64,000 bases of DNA from an uncultured Desulfovibrio sp. (lineage in GTDB: Bacteria; Desulfobacterota; Desulfovibrionia; Desulfovibrionales; Desulfovibrionaceae): contig NZ_CABSIF010000002.1 in the NCBI RefSeq assembly GCF_902477725.1, positions 124,001 through 188,000 of the forward strand, given 5' to 3'. Of the stretch, positions 53,944-61,612 are shown piece by piece. A model generated the notes under the pieces. The model made no database searches and was not told the origin of the DNA. It worked only from the letters and a program-made list of their open reading frames with translations. How positions within the stretch are numbered: the stretch's first letter is position 1; every line of letters begins with the position of its first letter. The position numbers and the translations under genes are program-made.

Positions 53944-54195
53944 TCAACTCGACATGGAGCTGCCTTTGGCTTCACTTGCAGCAAGCTCCTGAGAGGTTAT
54001 ACCTCCCCCAAAAGATATATGCTGTACGTATTCATTTCTGATATGACTTATCAGTGTGCTGAAATCATTGATTAGCGTGTAGTACAGTGCCACACAGTAC
54101 TGGAGATTTTTCCAAAGCTGTAAATACTGGGGCAAGATTGTTGCGCAAACTGTATTGCCAAAGTGGTTTGCTAAGTATCTCCAATAGTTTCCCAT
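53944..54195 (-). pseudogene. AT-rich frame, possible gene remnant
   Basis: An 83-codon frame (NYWRYLANHFGNTVCATIL... IRNEYVQHISFGGGIT) of unknown relation, in base composition unlike the flanking genes. There is no ribosome binding site. It may be a decayed fragment of imported DNA, and is not supported as a functional gene. Confidence 0.25.
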
Positions 54196-54275
54196 TATTA
54201 TTGTCTTTCATAACTTTATAATATCAGACATTGATTACGCTGAGTAGACAGAAAAAATCAAGTGATATCGTTCGC

Positions 54276-54623
54276 TCAATTTATCACAACTTTGAAGAGT
54301 TTTATTCTTGTGCGCTCCATATTCATGTCAGAAGCGGAAGAGATATAACCTTTTTGAGCAATTATTTCAGTCGTTACTACATAGACGAGTTCTTCTTCAA
54401 TAGACGCAAAATTAGTTTTTTGGCAACTTCCAGATATAGGTATTTTTCTTCTGCGTCCCTCATCAATAGATTCACCTCGCGAATATTCTCCTATCCAGCT
54501 GCATAAGGTTATAGTGTCTTTAATACCCAGCCCTTCATAATGCTCTTTAACTATTGCCTCCTTCAGCATAGCGTTTTGCTGCCATCTATTTGAATCCTTA
54601 ACGGTAGAACAAGCGTCACTCAA
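54276..54623 (-). pseudogene. Probable remnant of an IS3/IS150-like transposase OrfA
   Basis: The 115-codon frame contains LKEAIVKEHYEGLGIKDTIT, EYSRGESIDEGRRRK and FASIEEELVYV. The order resembles the helix-turn-helix, WIxxYxxGESID and xFASIEEELAYVKAE segments of IS150-group OrfA proteins. The matches are separated by garbled stretches, the start would be TTG, and no OrfB or terminal repeat is seen. It is most likely a decayed insertion-sequence fragment. The family call is from memory of the pattern. Confidence 0.35.
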
Positions 54624-54639
54624 AAGCGATGCTATGTGG

Positions 54640-54758
54640 GGCTACACCAAGGACGGGGCAAGCCTGCGAATGGGGTTTACGCCCACGCCAGGGCAAGGCA
54701 GGCATGTATATGTTGAAATTGAAGTTGCAATGTTGATAGTATTTTGTATATATTAAAA
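54640..54758 (+). pseudogene. Short coding-like fragment before cas3
   Basis: Within the AT-rich flank, a G+C-rich patch at 54640-54705 reads GYTKDGASLRMGFTPTPGQG in frame with an ATG at 54633, then runs out in AT-rich sequence. It looks like the end of a lost gene rather than a functional small protein. Not recognised. Confidence 0.2.
54725..54754 (+). promoter_or_regulatory. Candidate promoter of the cas operon
   Basis: TTGCAA at 54725-54730 and TATATT at 54749-54754 are spaced 18 bp apart, about 55 bp before the cas3 ATG. The surrounding DNA is very AT-rich, so chance matches are easy. A GGGGG ribosome binding site precedes cas3. Confidence 0.35.
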
Positions 54759-54809
54759 TATTAAATTTTTTTTTATTCTTTTTTTGATAACGACTTCAAG
54801 GGGGCCATT

Positions 54810-57311
54810 ATGTCGAACTTGCCTGATTGCTGCGTGGCTCATGTCTATTGCCCCGAGAATGGCGCACCTGTTCGCATACAGCCTCTTTCTGAACATTTGC
54901 GGAATGTTGCTGCCCTGACATCATCAGCGGCAGCCAAGGTCGGGTTGCCCCTGACAGGTCATCTGGTTGGCTTGCTGCATGATTTTGGCAAGTATTCAAA
55001 AGAATTTCAGGATTATATCCTTTCCGCTGCTGGCTGCATTACTCCTGGTGAGCCGGGCTACACCGATCCCATAGCTTGCAAAGGGAAGATTAATCATGCT
55101 TTTGCTGGAGGGCAGCACCTCTGGAAGCACCTGCAAGGCAATGATACGAAAAAAGCGATTGCCCGGATGATTGCATTGTGTATTCTGTCCCACCATTCAG
55201 GGTTAAAAGATTGCATAACCCCAGACGGCAAGGACGCATTTACACAGAATTACATGGCCCGTCCGGAGGAAAAAACACACCGTGAGCAGTGCGTTGAGCA
55301 GTGTGATCAAGCATTCCTTGAAGAGATAGAAAATGAAATCTCGAATGCGCTTTTATCAGAAGTGCGAGCAGTTTTGATGAAGTTGCGTGATCGAGTCATG
55401 AACAAGCAGCCAGCAAGTTCCGATATAAATGACCAACGAGACGGCGCAAATAGTCGTGATTTTCAGCTTGGATTGCTGGCGCGTTTTTTATTCAGCTGCC
55501 TGATTGATGCGGATCGTACTGACAGTGCAGATTTTGAAGATCAAAAAGGGGCGGAAATTCGGCGCAGCGGGGTCAGGCGTCCTTGGGATGCTCTGGTGCA
55601 GCGTTTTGAAGCAGCCTTGGCCCAAAAGACCCCGCAACACGCCATCGACCACATCCGGGGCGATATCTCAGCCCATTGCGCGCAGCGTGCCCAGGATGCG
55701 CCGGGTATGTTTACTCTCACTGTGCCCACTGGCGGGGGTAAAACGCTGGCCAGCCTTCGTTTTGCCCTGCTGCACGCGCAAAAGCATCAGATGGACAGAA
55801 TTATCTATGTTATTCCTTATACATCCATTATTGATCAAAATGCCGATGTAGCCCGAAAGATTCTTGAGCAGGGTGAAGCCCCTGGGTCTATAGTGCTTGA
55901 GCATCATTCCAATTTTATGCCTGATGAAGATTCTGACGCTGAAGAAGTCGCCAGCCGGTGGGAAAAGCTGTCTGAAAATTGGGATGCCCCCGTGGTCTTC
56001 ACCACCATGGTGCAGTTTCTTGAGAGCCTGTTTGGCGCAGGCACAAGCTCCGCCCGCCGCATGCATAATCTTGCACGTAGCGTGATAGTGTTTGATGAAG
56101 TGCAGACTGTCCCTGTGCGCTGCTTACGCATGTTTTGCAATGCTGTGGATTTTTTGACCGGGCAATGCGGTTCTACCGCAGTGCTATGCACTGCCACGCA
56201 GCCGAGGCTGGGCAATTTGCCGCATCCGCTGCGCGGCAGCCTTGATATACAACCCGACATAGAAATCGTGCCAAATGTGCCAGACCTGTTCACGCGCCTC
56301 AAGCGCACGACATTTTTTGACCACTGCCATACCTCCATGAGTGCAGAAGATGTGGCCGCACTGGCGCAAGAAGAGCAACAATCCCACGGCTCATGCCTGG
56401 TGGTTTGCAATACCAAGCGAATGGCAGAAAAGATTTATGCGCTTTGCGCCGAACAAGAAGGCGTAAACTTCTACTACCTTAGCACCAACCTCTGCCCCGC
56501 GCACCGCATGGCAAAACTAGAAGCAATGCGTGACGATCTGAAAAACGGGCGTCCAGTGCTTTGTGTGAGCACGCAGCTCATTGAGTGTGGTGTGGATATC
56601 AGCTTTCGATCTGTTATCCGTATGGCTGCGGGCCTTGATTCAATCCTTCAGGCGGCAGGTCGCTGCAACCGGCATGGTGAAAAAGAGCCGGGCCGGGTGC
56701 ATGTTGTGCGGGTTGAGGCAGATGCGGAAAATCTGGACTGGCTGAAAGACATCAAAGATGGACGGGACATCTTTCTTGATACAGTGCGCATAAAGTATGC
56801 ACAAGAGCTTCTGGAGTCTGGCTACGATCTCACTATGCCGCAGTTGGTTTCAACATATTTTGACCATTATTTTCATCGTAAGGGTGCCGCGCTTTCTTAC
56901 GCGGCAGGCGATAATAATTCTTTGCTTGATATGCTGGGGAGCAACCAGTTTGCCGTCAGCAACAATAAGAATCCATTCCCCATATTGGGGCAATCATTCA
57001 GCACCGCAGCAAAAATTTTCAAGTCCATCGACTCAACATCAAAAAGTATTTTGGTGCCTTATGAAGACGGCGAGGGCATCATTGCTGCACTTTGTTCATC
57101 AGATTTGCTGTATAAAAAATATGAGCTTTTACGTAAGGCTCAGCGTTTTTCCGTAAACATTTTTCCACATACAGAACGCGAGCTTATACAGAAAAATGCC
57201 TTGTATCCCATTCAGGATAGTGGCATGTTTGCTCTGAAACCCAATTTTTACTGCAACGATCAGGGCGTTACCGCGCAATCAGTGCAAAAACTGTGTTTTT
57301 GTAATTATTGA
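54810..57311 (+). CDS. cas3: CRISPR-associated helicase-nuclease Cas3 (type I-C)
   Basis: The 833-residue effector degrades DNA bound by Cascade. The N-terminal HD nuclease domain (about 15-240) has His29 and the HD pair in LLHDFGKYSKEF near residues 57-58, with further ligands in HHSG. The superfamily 2 helicase part has Walker A VPTGGGKT near residue 306, DEVQ box in VIVFDEVQT near 428, and motif VI region MAAGLDSILQAAGRCNRHGE. HD and helicase are fused in the usual order. It is the first gene of the operon, 12 bases before cas5c. Confidence 0.96.
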   Translation: MSNLPDCCVAHVYCPENGAPVRIQPLSEHLRNVAALTSSAAAKVGLPLTGHLVGLLHDFGKYSKEFQDYILSAAGCITPGEPGYTDPIACKGKINHAFAGGQHLWKHLQGNDTKKAIARMIALCILSHHSGLKDCITPDGKDAFTQNYMARPEEKTHREQCVEQCDQAFLEEIENEISNALLSEVRAVLMKLRDRVMNKQPASSDINDQRDGANSRDFQLGLLARFLFSCLIDADRTDSADFEDQKGAEIRRSGVRRPWDALVQRFEAALAQKTPQHAIDHIRGDISAHCAQRAQDAPGMFTLTVPTGGGKTLASLRFALLHAQKHQMDRIIYVIPYTSIIDQNADVARKILEQGEAPGSIVLEHHSNFMPDEDSDAEEVASRWEKLSENWDAPVVFTTMVQFLESLFGAGTSSARRMHNLARSVIVFDEVQTVPVRCLRMFCNAVDFLTGQCGSTAVLCTATQPRLGNLPHPLRGSLDIQPDIEIVPNVPDLFTRLKRTTFFDHCHTSMSAEDVAALAQEEQQSHGSCLVVCNTKRMAEKIYALCAEQEGVNFYYLSTNLCPAHRMAKLEAMRDDLKNGRPVLCVSTQLIECGVDISFRSVIRMAAGLDSILQAAGRCNRHGEKEPGRVHVVRVEADAENLDWLKDIKDGRDIFLDTVRIKYAQELLESGYDLTMPQLVSTYFDHYFHRKGAALSYAAGDNNSLLDMLGSNQFAVSNNKNPFPILGQSFSTAAKIFKSIDSTSKSILVPYEDGEGIIAALCSSDLLYKKYELLRKAQRFSVNIFPHTERELIQKNALYPIQDSGMFALKPNFYCNDQGVTAQSVQKLCFCNY

Positions 57312-57323
57312 TAGGAGGATTGA

Positions 57324-58115
57324 GTGAATAACGACATATCCTTTACTGTTTATGGGCGTTATGCCCTGTTTTCTGATCCTGTAACTCGAGTCGGCGGCGA
57401 AAAATGTTCTTACCACATTCCCACCTATGAGGCCCTTAAAGGAATAGCAAAGTCTATATATTGGAAGCCAACGCTGACCTGGGTGATTGAAAAGGTACGC
57501 ATTCTGCGCCCCTTTCGCACACAAACCAAGGGCGTAAAACCAATCAGGCCCACCACAGGCGGCAATGATCTTTCCATCTATACCTATCTGGCTGATGTTG
57601 CCTATCAGGTAAAGGCCCATTTTGTATGGAATGAGCATAGGCCGGAACTGAAACAAGACCGGATTGAGGGCAAGCACTACGAAATAGCCAAGCGTATGCT
57701 GGCGCGCGGTGGCCGACAGGATATCTTTTTGGGTACGCGCGACTGCCAGGGGTATGTGGAGCCTTGCAGGTTTGGTGAAGGACCCGGCGCGTATGATGAC
57801 CTGGAAGAGCTGGCCTTTGGCCTCATGTTTCACGGGTTTGATTATCCTGATGAAACCGGAAATTCCAGTTTTGGCGCACGGTTCTGGAAGCCGGTTATGC
57901 GCAAAGGCATTATCGAATTCCCCTCGCCGGATGACGCCTCGCTGCTGCGTAAAGAAATTCGCCCCATGAAGTCCAAGGTGTTCCACCCTGGCAAAAATTA
58001 TGCGGGTTGCGATGAAGAAGCGCTATGCCACCTTTTGCAGGAGCCCGAAACCGTGGCATACCCCGATGCCCGTAGCCTGCTTTCTGACGGCGGCCCGCAA
58101 GGGGGTTCACTGTGA
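57324..58115 (+). CDS. cas5c: Cas5c (Cas5d), crRNA-processing subunit of I-C Cascade
   Basis: The 263-residue RAMP protein both binds the crRNA 5' handle and, in type I-C, replaces Cas6 as the repeat endonuclease. It has the N-terminal VYGRYALFSDPVTRVGGEKCSY and the catalytic-region motif EGKHYEIAKRMLARGGRQDIFLGTRDCQGYV, with the expected Lys-His pair. It starts with GTG after a strong AGGAGG. It would process both the array and the diverged solo repeat at 61504. Confidence 0.95.
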   Translation: MNNDISFTVYGRYALFSDPVTRVGGEKCSYHIPTYEALKGIAKSIYWKPTLTWVIEKVRILRPFRTQTKGVKPIRPTTGGNDLSIYTYLADVAYQVKAHFVWNEHRPELKQDRIEGKHYEIAKRMLARGGRQDIFLGTRDCQGYVEPCRFGEGPGAYDDLEELAFGLMFHGFDYPDETGNSSFGARFWKPVMRKGIIEFPSPDDASLLRKEIRPMKSKVFHPGKNYAGCDEEALCHLLQEPETVAYPDARSLLSDGGPQGGSL

Positions 58116-60139
58116 GCTGGATGCAAAAACTTTTTGAAACGTATGAAGCCTGCTCCCAAAATCCCGCCTTTGTGGACCCGCCACAGGCGGAGAATGGCGG
58201 CAAAGAAGCCCCGGCGCTTATGCCCGTGAGCCACACCAGCCAACAGGCGCATATTCATGTCGTCATTGACGGGGCTGGTAATTTTGTGAGGGCAGAGCTG
58301 TTGCCGTTGAAAATGCAGTTTATTATCCCGGCAACCGAAGATTCCGCAGGGCGCACTAGCGGTGATTCCCCACATCCTCTGGATGATAAAATTCATTATT
58401 GCGCCAAAGACTACTCTGGCGGCAAAAAGAATCTTTATAGCTTGTATGCTGCGCAATTGCAGGCATGGTGCGATTCTCCCCACAGTCATCCAAAGGCCAG
58501 GGCTGTATATGCCTATGTTTCGCAGGGGCATCTGGTGAATGACCTGTTGAAATGTGGAATTTTGCGCGGCGAATCAGCCAACTCCTTGCAGACGGAACCA
58601 ACCGAAGCAGACAAAGAGAGCGGCGCAGACAGCATCTTTAACAGATTGCAGCCCAAAAAAATTGGCAACGCCACGGTGCGCGACCAGGGGGACGCCCTGG
58701 TGGTATGGAGCGTGGTAAACCTGCCTGATGACATGGAACCGCGTACATGGAAGGACACCAGCCTGCAACAGGCTTGGATGGCTTACGACGCATCCATGAT
58801 GGAGCAAAAAGGCCTTTGCATGGTGCAAGGGGTGGAATGCGTTGTTGCCACAAAGCATCCGCGCAATATCCGCCGCCCCGGTGATGGTGCAAAACTTATT
58901 TCCTCCAATGATTCCGCAAATTTTACCTACCGGGGGCGCTTTCTGGAGCCGGAGCAGGCCTGCACCGTCGGCTATGAGGTAAGTCACAAGGCGCATAATG
59001 CGTTGCGCTGGCTCATAGCGCGGCAAGGCTACCGCAACGGGGATCAGGCTGTTGTGGCCTGGGCTGTGAGCGGCGCGCCCGTGCCTAATCCTTGTGAAGA
59101 TTTGTTTGATCTGAGTGCCGACGACTTCTTGCTTGATGACACGCCTGAGGTGCAGGCAGAGAAGGACGCCGCCCTGCCTCTTTTTGTTCCTCCCGTAAAT
59201 ATGGGGCTGCCCTTTGCAAAAAGGCTGAACAAAGCCCTCGTGGGATACAAGGCTGATCTCAAGGAAACTGACGGCATCACCATCATGGCGATGGATGCGG
59301 CCAGCCCTGGTCGGCTTTCTGTCATATTTTACCGTGAGCAGATGCTTAAGGACTACCTGCACAATCTGGAACGATGGCAGGAAGAATGCGCATGGGTTTT
59401 GCCCGTTCGCATTGCCGAAACGCGCGAGGGCCAGAGCAAACCCAAAACGCGCACTGTTTACACGCCCCTTGCTCCTACGCCAGAAACGATTGCCCGCGTT
59501 GCTTACGGCAGGCGTATTGACGACAAGCTGCTCAAGGCAACTGTAGAGCGGTTGTTGCCATGCATTGTTGATAGGGCAGCTTTGCCGCGCGATATTGTTG
59601 AGAGTTGCGTGCGCCGAGCCTGCAATCGCGCGGCGCATGAGGCATGGGAGTGGGCTGAAGTGCTGGGCGTTGCCTGCGCCATGTACAGGGGCTATTTCGC
59701 CAGACACATAAAAGAAGGGGAATACAGCATGGCACTTGATGAAACGCGTAACTCCCGTGACTACCTCTTTGGGCGGCTTCTGGCGGTTGCGGAATATATT
59801 GAGCGGACCGCTTTGGATAGCGCGGGAGAAAAACGCCCCACCAATGCCGAGCGGCTGATGCAGCGCTTTGCCGACCACCCCTTTGCTACCTGGAGGCAGC
59901 TTGAGCCTCAGTTGCAGCCGTATATGCAGCGGCTGAAGAGCAGTTCTCGCGTTGCGCTGCTTACCCGCGCCCAAAAAGCCTGGAAAGAAATTTACGATAA
60001 ATTTGACCCTGAAGAATTTACTTCTTCAGACAAGCTCAGTGGTGAGTTTCTGCTGGGCTACCATTGTCAGATGTCAGCCTTGTACGCCAAGGCTGATAAA
60101 GAAAGCACCACTGAAGCCAATGACCAGCAAGGAGCGTAA
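58112..60139 (+). CDS. cas8c: Cas8c (Csd1), large subunit of I-C Cascade
   Basis: The 675-residue protein recognises the PAM and helps recruit Cas3. The start MSWMQKLFETYEAC is typical of Csd1. Other family-like segments are LPLKMQFIIPATEDSAGRTSG, FNRLQPKKIGNATVRDQGDALVVW and ALDETRNSRDYLFGRLLAVAEYIE. Its GTG start overlaps the cas5c stop (GTGA); an in-frame ATG follows at 58121. The frame is intact. Confidence 0.94.
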   Translation: MSWMQKLFETYEACSQNPAFVDPPQAENGGKEAPALMPVSHTSQQAHIHVVIDGAGNFVRAELLPLKMQFIIPATEDSAGRTSGDSPHPLDDKIHYCAKDYSGGKKNLYSLYAAQLQAWCDSPHSHPKARAVYAYVSQGHLVNDLLKCGILRGESANSLQTEPTEADKESGADSIFNRLQPKKIGNATVRDQGDALVVWSVVNLPDDMEPRTWKDTSLQQAWMAYDASMMEQKGLCMVQGVECVVATKHPRNIRRPGDGAKLISSNDSANFTYRGRFLEPEQACTVGYEVSHKAHNALRWLIARQGYRNGDQAVVAWAVSGAPVPNPCEDLFDLSADDFLLDDTPEVQAEKDAALPLFVPPVNMGLPFAKRLNKALVGYKADLKETDGITIMAMDAASPGRLSVIFYREQMLKDYLHNLERWQEECAWVLPVRIAETREGQSKPKTRTVYTPLAPTPETIARVAYGRRIDDKLLKATVERLLPCIVDRAALPRDIVESCVRRACNRAAHEAWEWAEVLGVACAMYRGYFARHIKEGEYSMALDETRNSRDYLFGRLLAVAEYIERTALDSAGEKRPTNAERLMQRFADHPFATWRQLEPQLQPYMQRLKSSSRVALLTRAQKAWKEIYDKFDPEEFTSSDKLSGEFLLGYHCQMSALYAKADKESTTEANDQQGA

Positions 60140-60140
60140 C

Positions 60141-60992
60141 ATGAGTCTGCAACACAAGATCGACTTCGCCGTTATTCTCACCGTAGATCACGCCAACCCT
60201 AACGGCGATCCGCTCAACGGCAACCGTCCCCGTACCGATTATGATGGCTATGGGGAAATCAGCGATGTTTGCCTTAAGCGCAAGATCCGTGATCGGCTCA
60301 TGGAGCAGAAGGGGACGCAAGTTTTTGTGCAGTCGGACGACCGCAAGCTGGACAACATGGCCTCGCTCAAGGAAAGAGCCGAATCTGCGGAGCACGGCCT
60401 TGGCAAGGATGCTTTTAATCCCAAAAAATGCAGCAAGGAAGAAACCGCCCGAAAGGCCTGCGCCAAGTGGTTTGACGTGCGCGCTTTTGGTCAGCTTTTT
60501 GCTTTTGGCAAAGACGGTGATGCAGCGGGGGTTTCCATTGCTGTGCGCGGCCCGGTGAGCATTCACTCGGCCTTCAGCGTGGAGCCTGTCAGCGTTGCAA
60601 GTATTCAGATCACCAAAAGCGTCAGCGGCGAGGGCGATGGCAGCAAGCGCGGTTCGGACACCATGGGCATGAAGCACCGTGTGGATAAAGGCGTATATGT
60701 TTTTTACGGCAGCATGAATCCGCAGCTTGCCGAACGCACCGGCTTTAGCGATGAAGACGCCGCCGTGCTCAAGGCCATCCTGCCCAGGCTGTTTGAAAAT
60801 GACGCTTCGTCTGCCCGTCCGGAGGGCAGCATGGCCGTCAGTCAGGTATTCTGGTGGCAACACAACTGCGCTTCCGGGCAGTATTCATCCGCAAAAGTGC
60901 ATAAAAGCCTCACGGTTAACCCCGATGGCAGCTATACGCTCAACGGCGAGGCAACTCCGGGGTTGAAGGCTGAAACCATTTCAGGTTTCTAA
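60141..60992 (+). CDS. cas7c: Cas7c (Csd2), backbone subunit of I-C Cascade
   Basis: The 283-residue RAMP protein polymerises along the spacer. It shows the family start KIDFAVILTVDHANPNGDPLNGNRPR, then RKIRDRL, KWFDVRAFGQLFAF, VSIAVRGPVSIHSAFSVEP and GMKHRVDKGVYVFYGSMNPQLAE. The ATG at 60141 follows AAGGAG; the open frame from 59952 lies inside cas8c. Its stop TAA shares bases with the ATG of the truncated cas4 copy (TAATG), the original cas7-cas4 junction. Confidence 0.95.
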   Translation: MSLQHKIDFAVILTVDHANPNGDPLNGNRPRTDYDGYGEISDVCLKRKIRDRLMEQKGTQVFVQSDDRKLDNMASLKERAESAEHGLGKDAFNPKKCSKEETARKACAKWFDVRAFGQLFAFGKDGDAAGVSIAVRGPVSIHSAFSVEPVSVASIQITKSVSGEGDGSKRGSDTMGMKHRVDKGVYVFYGSMNPQLAERTGFSDEDAAVLKAILPRLFENDASSARPEGSMAVSQVFWWQHNCASGQYSSAKVHKSLTVNPDGSYTLNGEATPGLKAETISGF

Positions 60993-61153
60993 TGCACCCC
61001 CCGGCCGATTCCATCCCCATATCGGCTTTGCAGCATTATCTGTTCTGCCCCCGGCAGTGTGCACTCATCCATCTGGAACAGCTCTGGACGGAAAACGTGT
61101 ACACTGTCGAGGGCCGTCAGCTGCACGAAAAAGCCCACAGCAAAATTAGTTAG
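60992..61153 (+). pseudogene. cas4: Truncated cas4 copy (first 50 codons)
   Basis: The frame encodes about 50 residues nearly identical to the N-terminus of the full Cas4 at 61613 (SIPISALQHYLFCPRQCALI, then WTENVYTVEGRQLHEKAHS). It diverges after AHS and stops within three codons. It keeps the first Cys pair region but lacks the nuclease domain. Its TAATG coupling to cas7c shows that this was the original cas4 start, interrupted by the inserted module. Confidence 0.9.
61004..61141 (+). repeat. Direct repeat, left copy (cas4 5' end)
   Basis: These 138 bp match 61631-61768 with a single visible difference (T at 61106 versus C). Homology extends back to the ATGs with a 6-base indel and a few changes. 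The two copies flank the inserted module and are far longer than any IS target duplication. Confidence 0.93.
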
Positions 61154-61170
61154 TTGCATTTTTTTTCTTA

Positions 61171-61213
61171 TAGTGTGTTTTTATATTATAATGACTTATA
61201 ACACGAATTGACT
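61171..61213 (+). promoter_or_regulatory. Promoter of the inserted module with embedded Cascade target
   Basis: A consensus -10 TATAAT lies at 61187-61192 in very AT-rich DNA with a weak -35. A second possible promoter starts with TTGACT at 61208-61213, with TATTTT 16 bp on. On the minus strand, TTC at 61207-61205 is a type I-C PAM directly followed by a protospacer running from 61204 down. It matches the module's own pseudo-spacer at positions 1-5, 8-11 and 13-16. Cascade bound here would cover the -10 at 61187 and abut the -35 at 61208. Confidence 0.75.
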
Positions 61214-61286
61214 TTTTTTAAATTTTCTTTATTTTCTCTTTTAGCGGCTGTCCGTAAGGTTAGTCGTTTGTTTCCAGGAGGAGAGA

Positions 61287-61364
61287 ATGCGAGCCTTATT
61301 AGTCGAAGGCGGCTGTTCTATGGGAACGTGGCGGTCGCCGTTAAAGGGGAGAGCCTTCCAGTAA
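61287..61364 (+). CDS. Mini-ORF with very strong ribosome binding site (creT-like candidate)
   Basis: AGGAGGAG at 61276-61283 is ideally spaced before an ATG opening 25 codons. The fourth and fifth codons are consecutive TTA, a leucine codon that is rare in this G+C-rich genome, and the second is CGA. Known CreT toxins are small RNAs with a strong Shine-Dalgarno and early tandem rare codons that sequester a tRNA, so this frame is a candidate of that kind. The N-terminus MRALLVEGG also faintly resembles patatin proteins, so a decayed gene start is an alternative. Confidence 0.45.
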   Translation: MRALLVEGGCSMGTWRSPLKGRAFQ

Positions 61365-61403
61365 GGTTTTGCGGATCGAACGGAAGGCTCTCCAAGTTCC
61401 CGT
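61320..61403 (+). ncRNA. Structured RNA element inside the module
   Basis: An outer 8-bp stem (61320-61327 with 61396-61403, core GGGAAC/GTTCCC) encloses a small hairpin (TGGC/GCCG) and a perfect 12-bp stem (GGAGAGCCTTCC at 61348-61359 with 61382-61393) with a 22-base loop. The fold overlaps the mini-ORF's second half. It resembles no RNA family that I recognise. Confidence 0.5.
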
Positions 61404-61503
61404 CTTCAATACGGTGTGCGTTCTTGGCTTGTCAACGGTTGAGTATGCATATCTTGAAATATGTCGCACCATCTTCTTGGAATTGAATCCTCCCGTGTTG
61501 GCA

Positions 61504-61586
61504 GTCGCTCAAATATTGAGTGTGGATTGAAACGTGTTTGAAGTGATTAGTTGTGGCAGGCAGGCCCCCTCCCGATGGGAGGGGGC
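61504..61586 (+). ncRNA. crRNA-like RNA: diverged solo repeat plus pseudo-spacer (creA-like candidate)
   Basis: The solo repeat (61504-61533, 30 bases) starts GTCGCTC and ends GTGTGGATTGAAAC, like the array repeats. Its stem has changed two pairs on both arms (CC/GG to AA/TT), so a 7-bp hairpin is kept, and two loop bases are missing. The 5'-handle region is intact. A pseudo-spacer follows from 61534 (starting GTGTTTGAAG), then a perfect 10-bp hairpin GCCCCCTCCC/GGGAGGGGGC at 61564-61586 in place of a second repeat. The pseudo-spacer matches the module promoter next to a TTC PAM. Processing by Cas5c and loading on Cascade are inferred. Confidence 0.75.
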
Positions 61587-61612
61587 ACTCATCCTTTATC
61601 AAGGAAGCCACC

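Noticed and set aside
54231..54506. 91-codon plus-strand frame opposite the transposase remnant
   Set aside because: No ribosome binding site or recognisable pattern, and it mirrors the minus-strand frame.
54780..54812. Second possible Cascade target of the pseudo-spacer upstream of cas3 (minus strand TTGAAGT and TTA in common)
   Set aside because: Only 10 of 16 positions match, the first four seed positions all differ and there is no TTC next to it, so autorepression of cas3 by this RNA is not supported.
61175..61191. Same-strand match of the pseudo-spacer start (GTGTTT) to the module promoter
   Set aside because: Six bases only, no TTC PAM, and the DNA is AT-rich; the opposite-strand site at 61207-61188 is far better.
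61287..61400. Mini-ORF as the start of a patatin-like phospholipase (MRALLVEGG)
   Set aside because: The resemblance is limited to nine residues, the next residues do not continue the motif and the frame stops at 25 codons. Kept only as an alternative.
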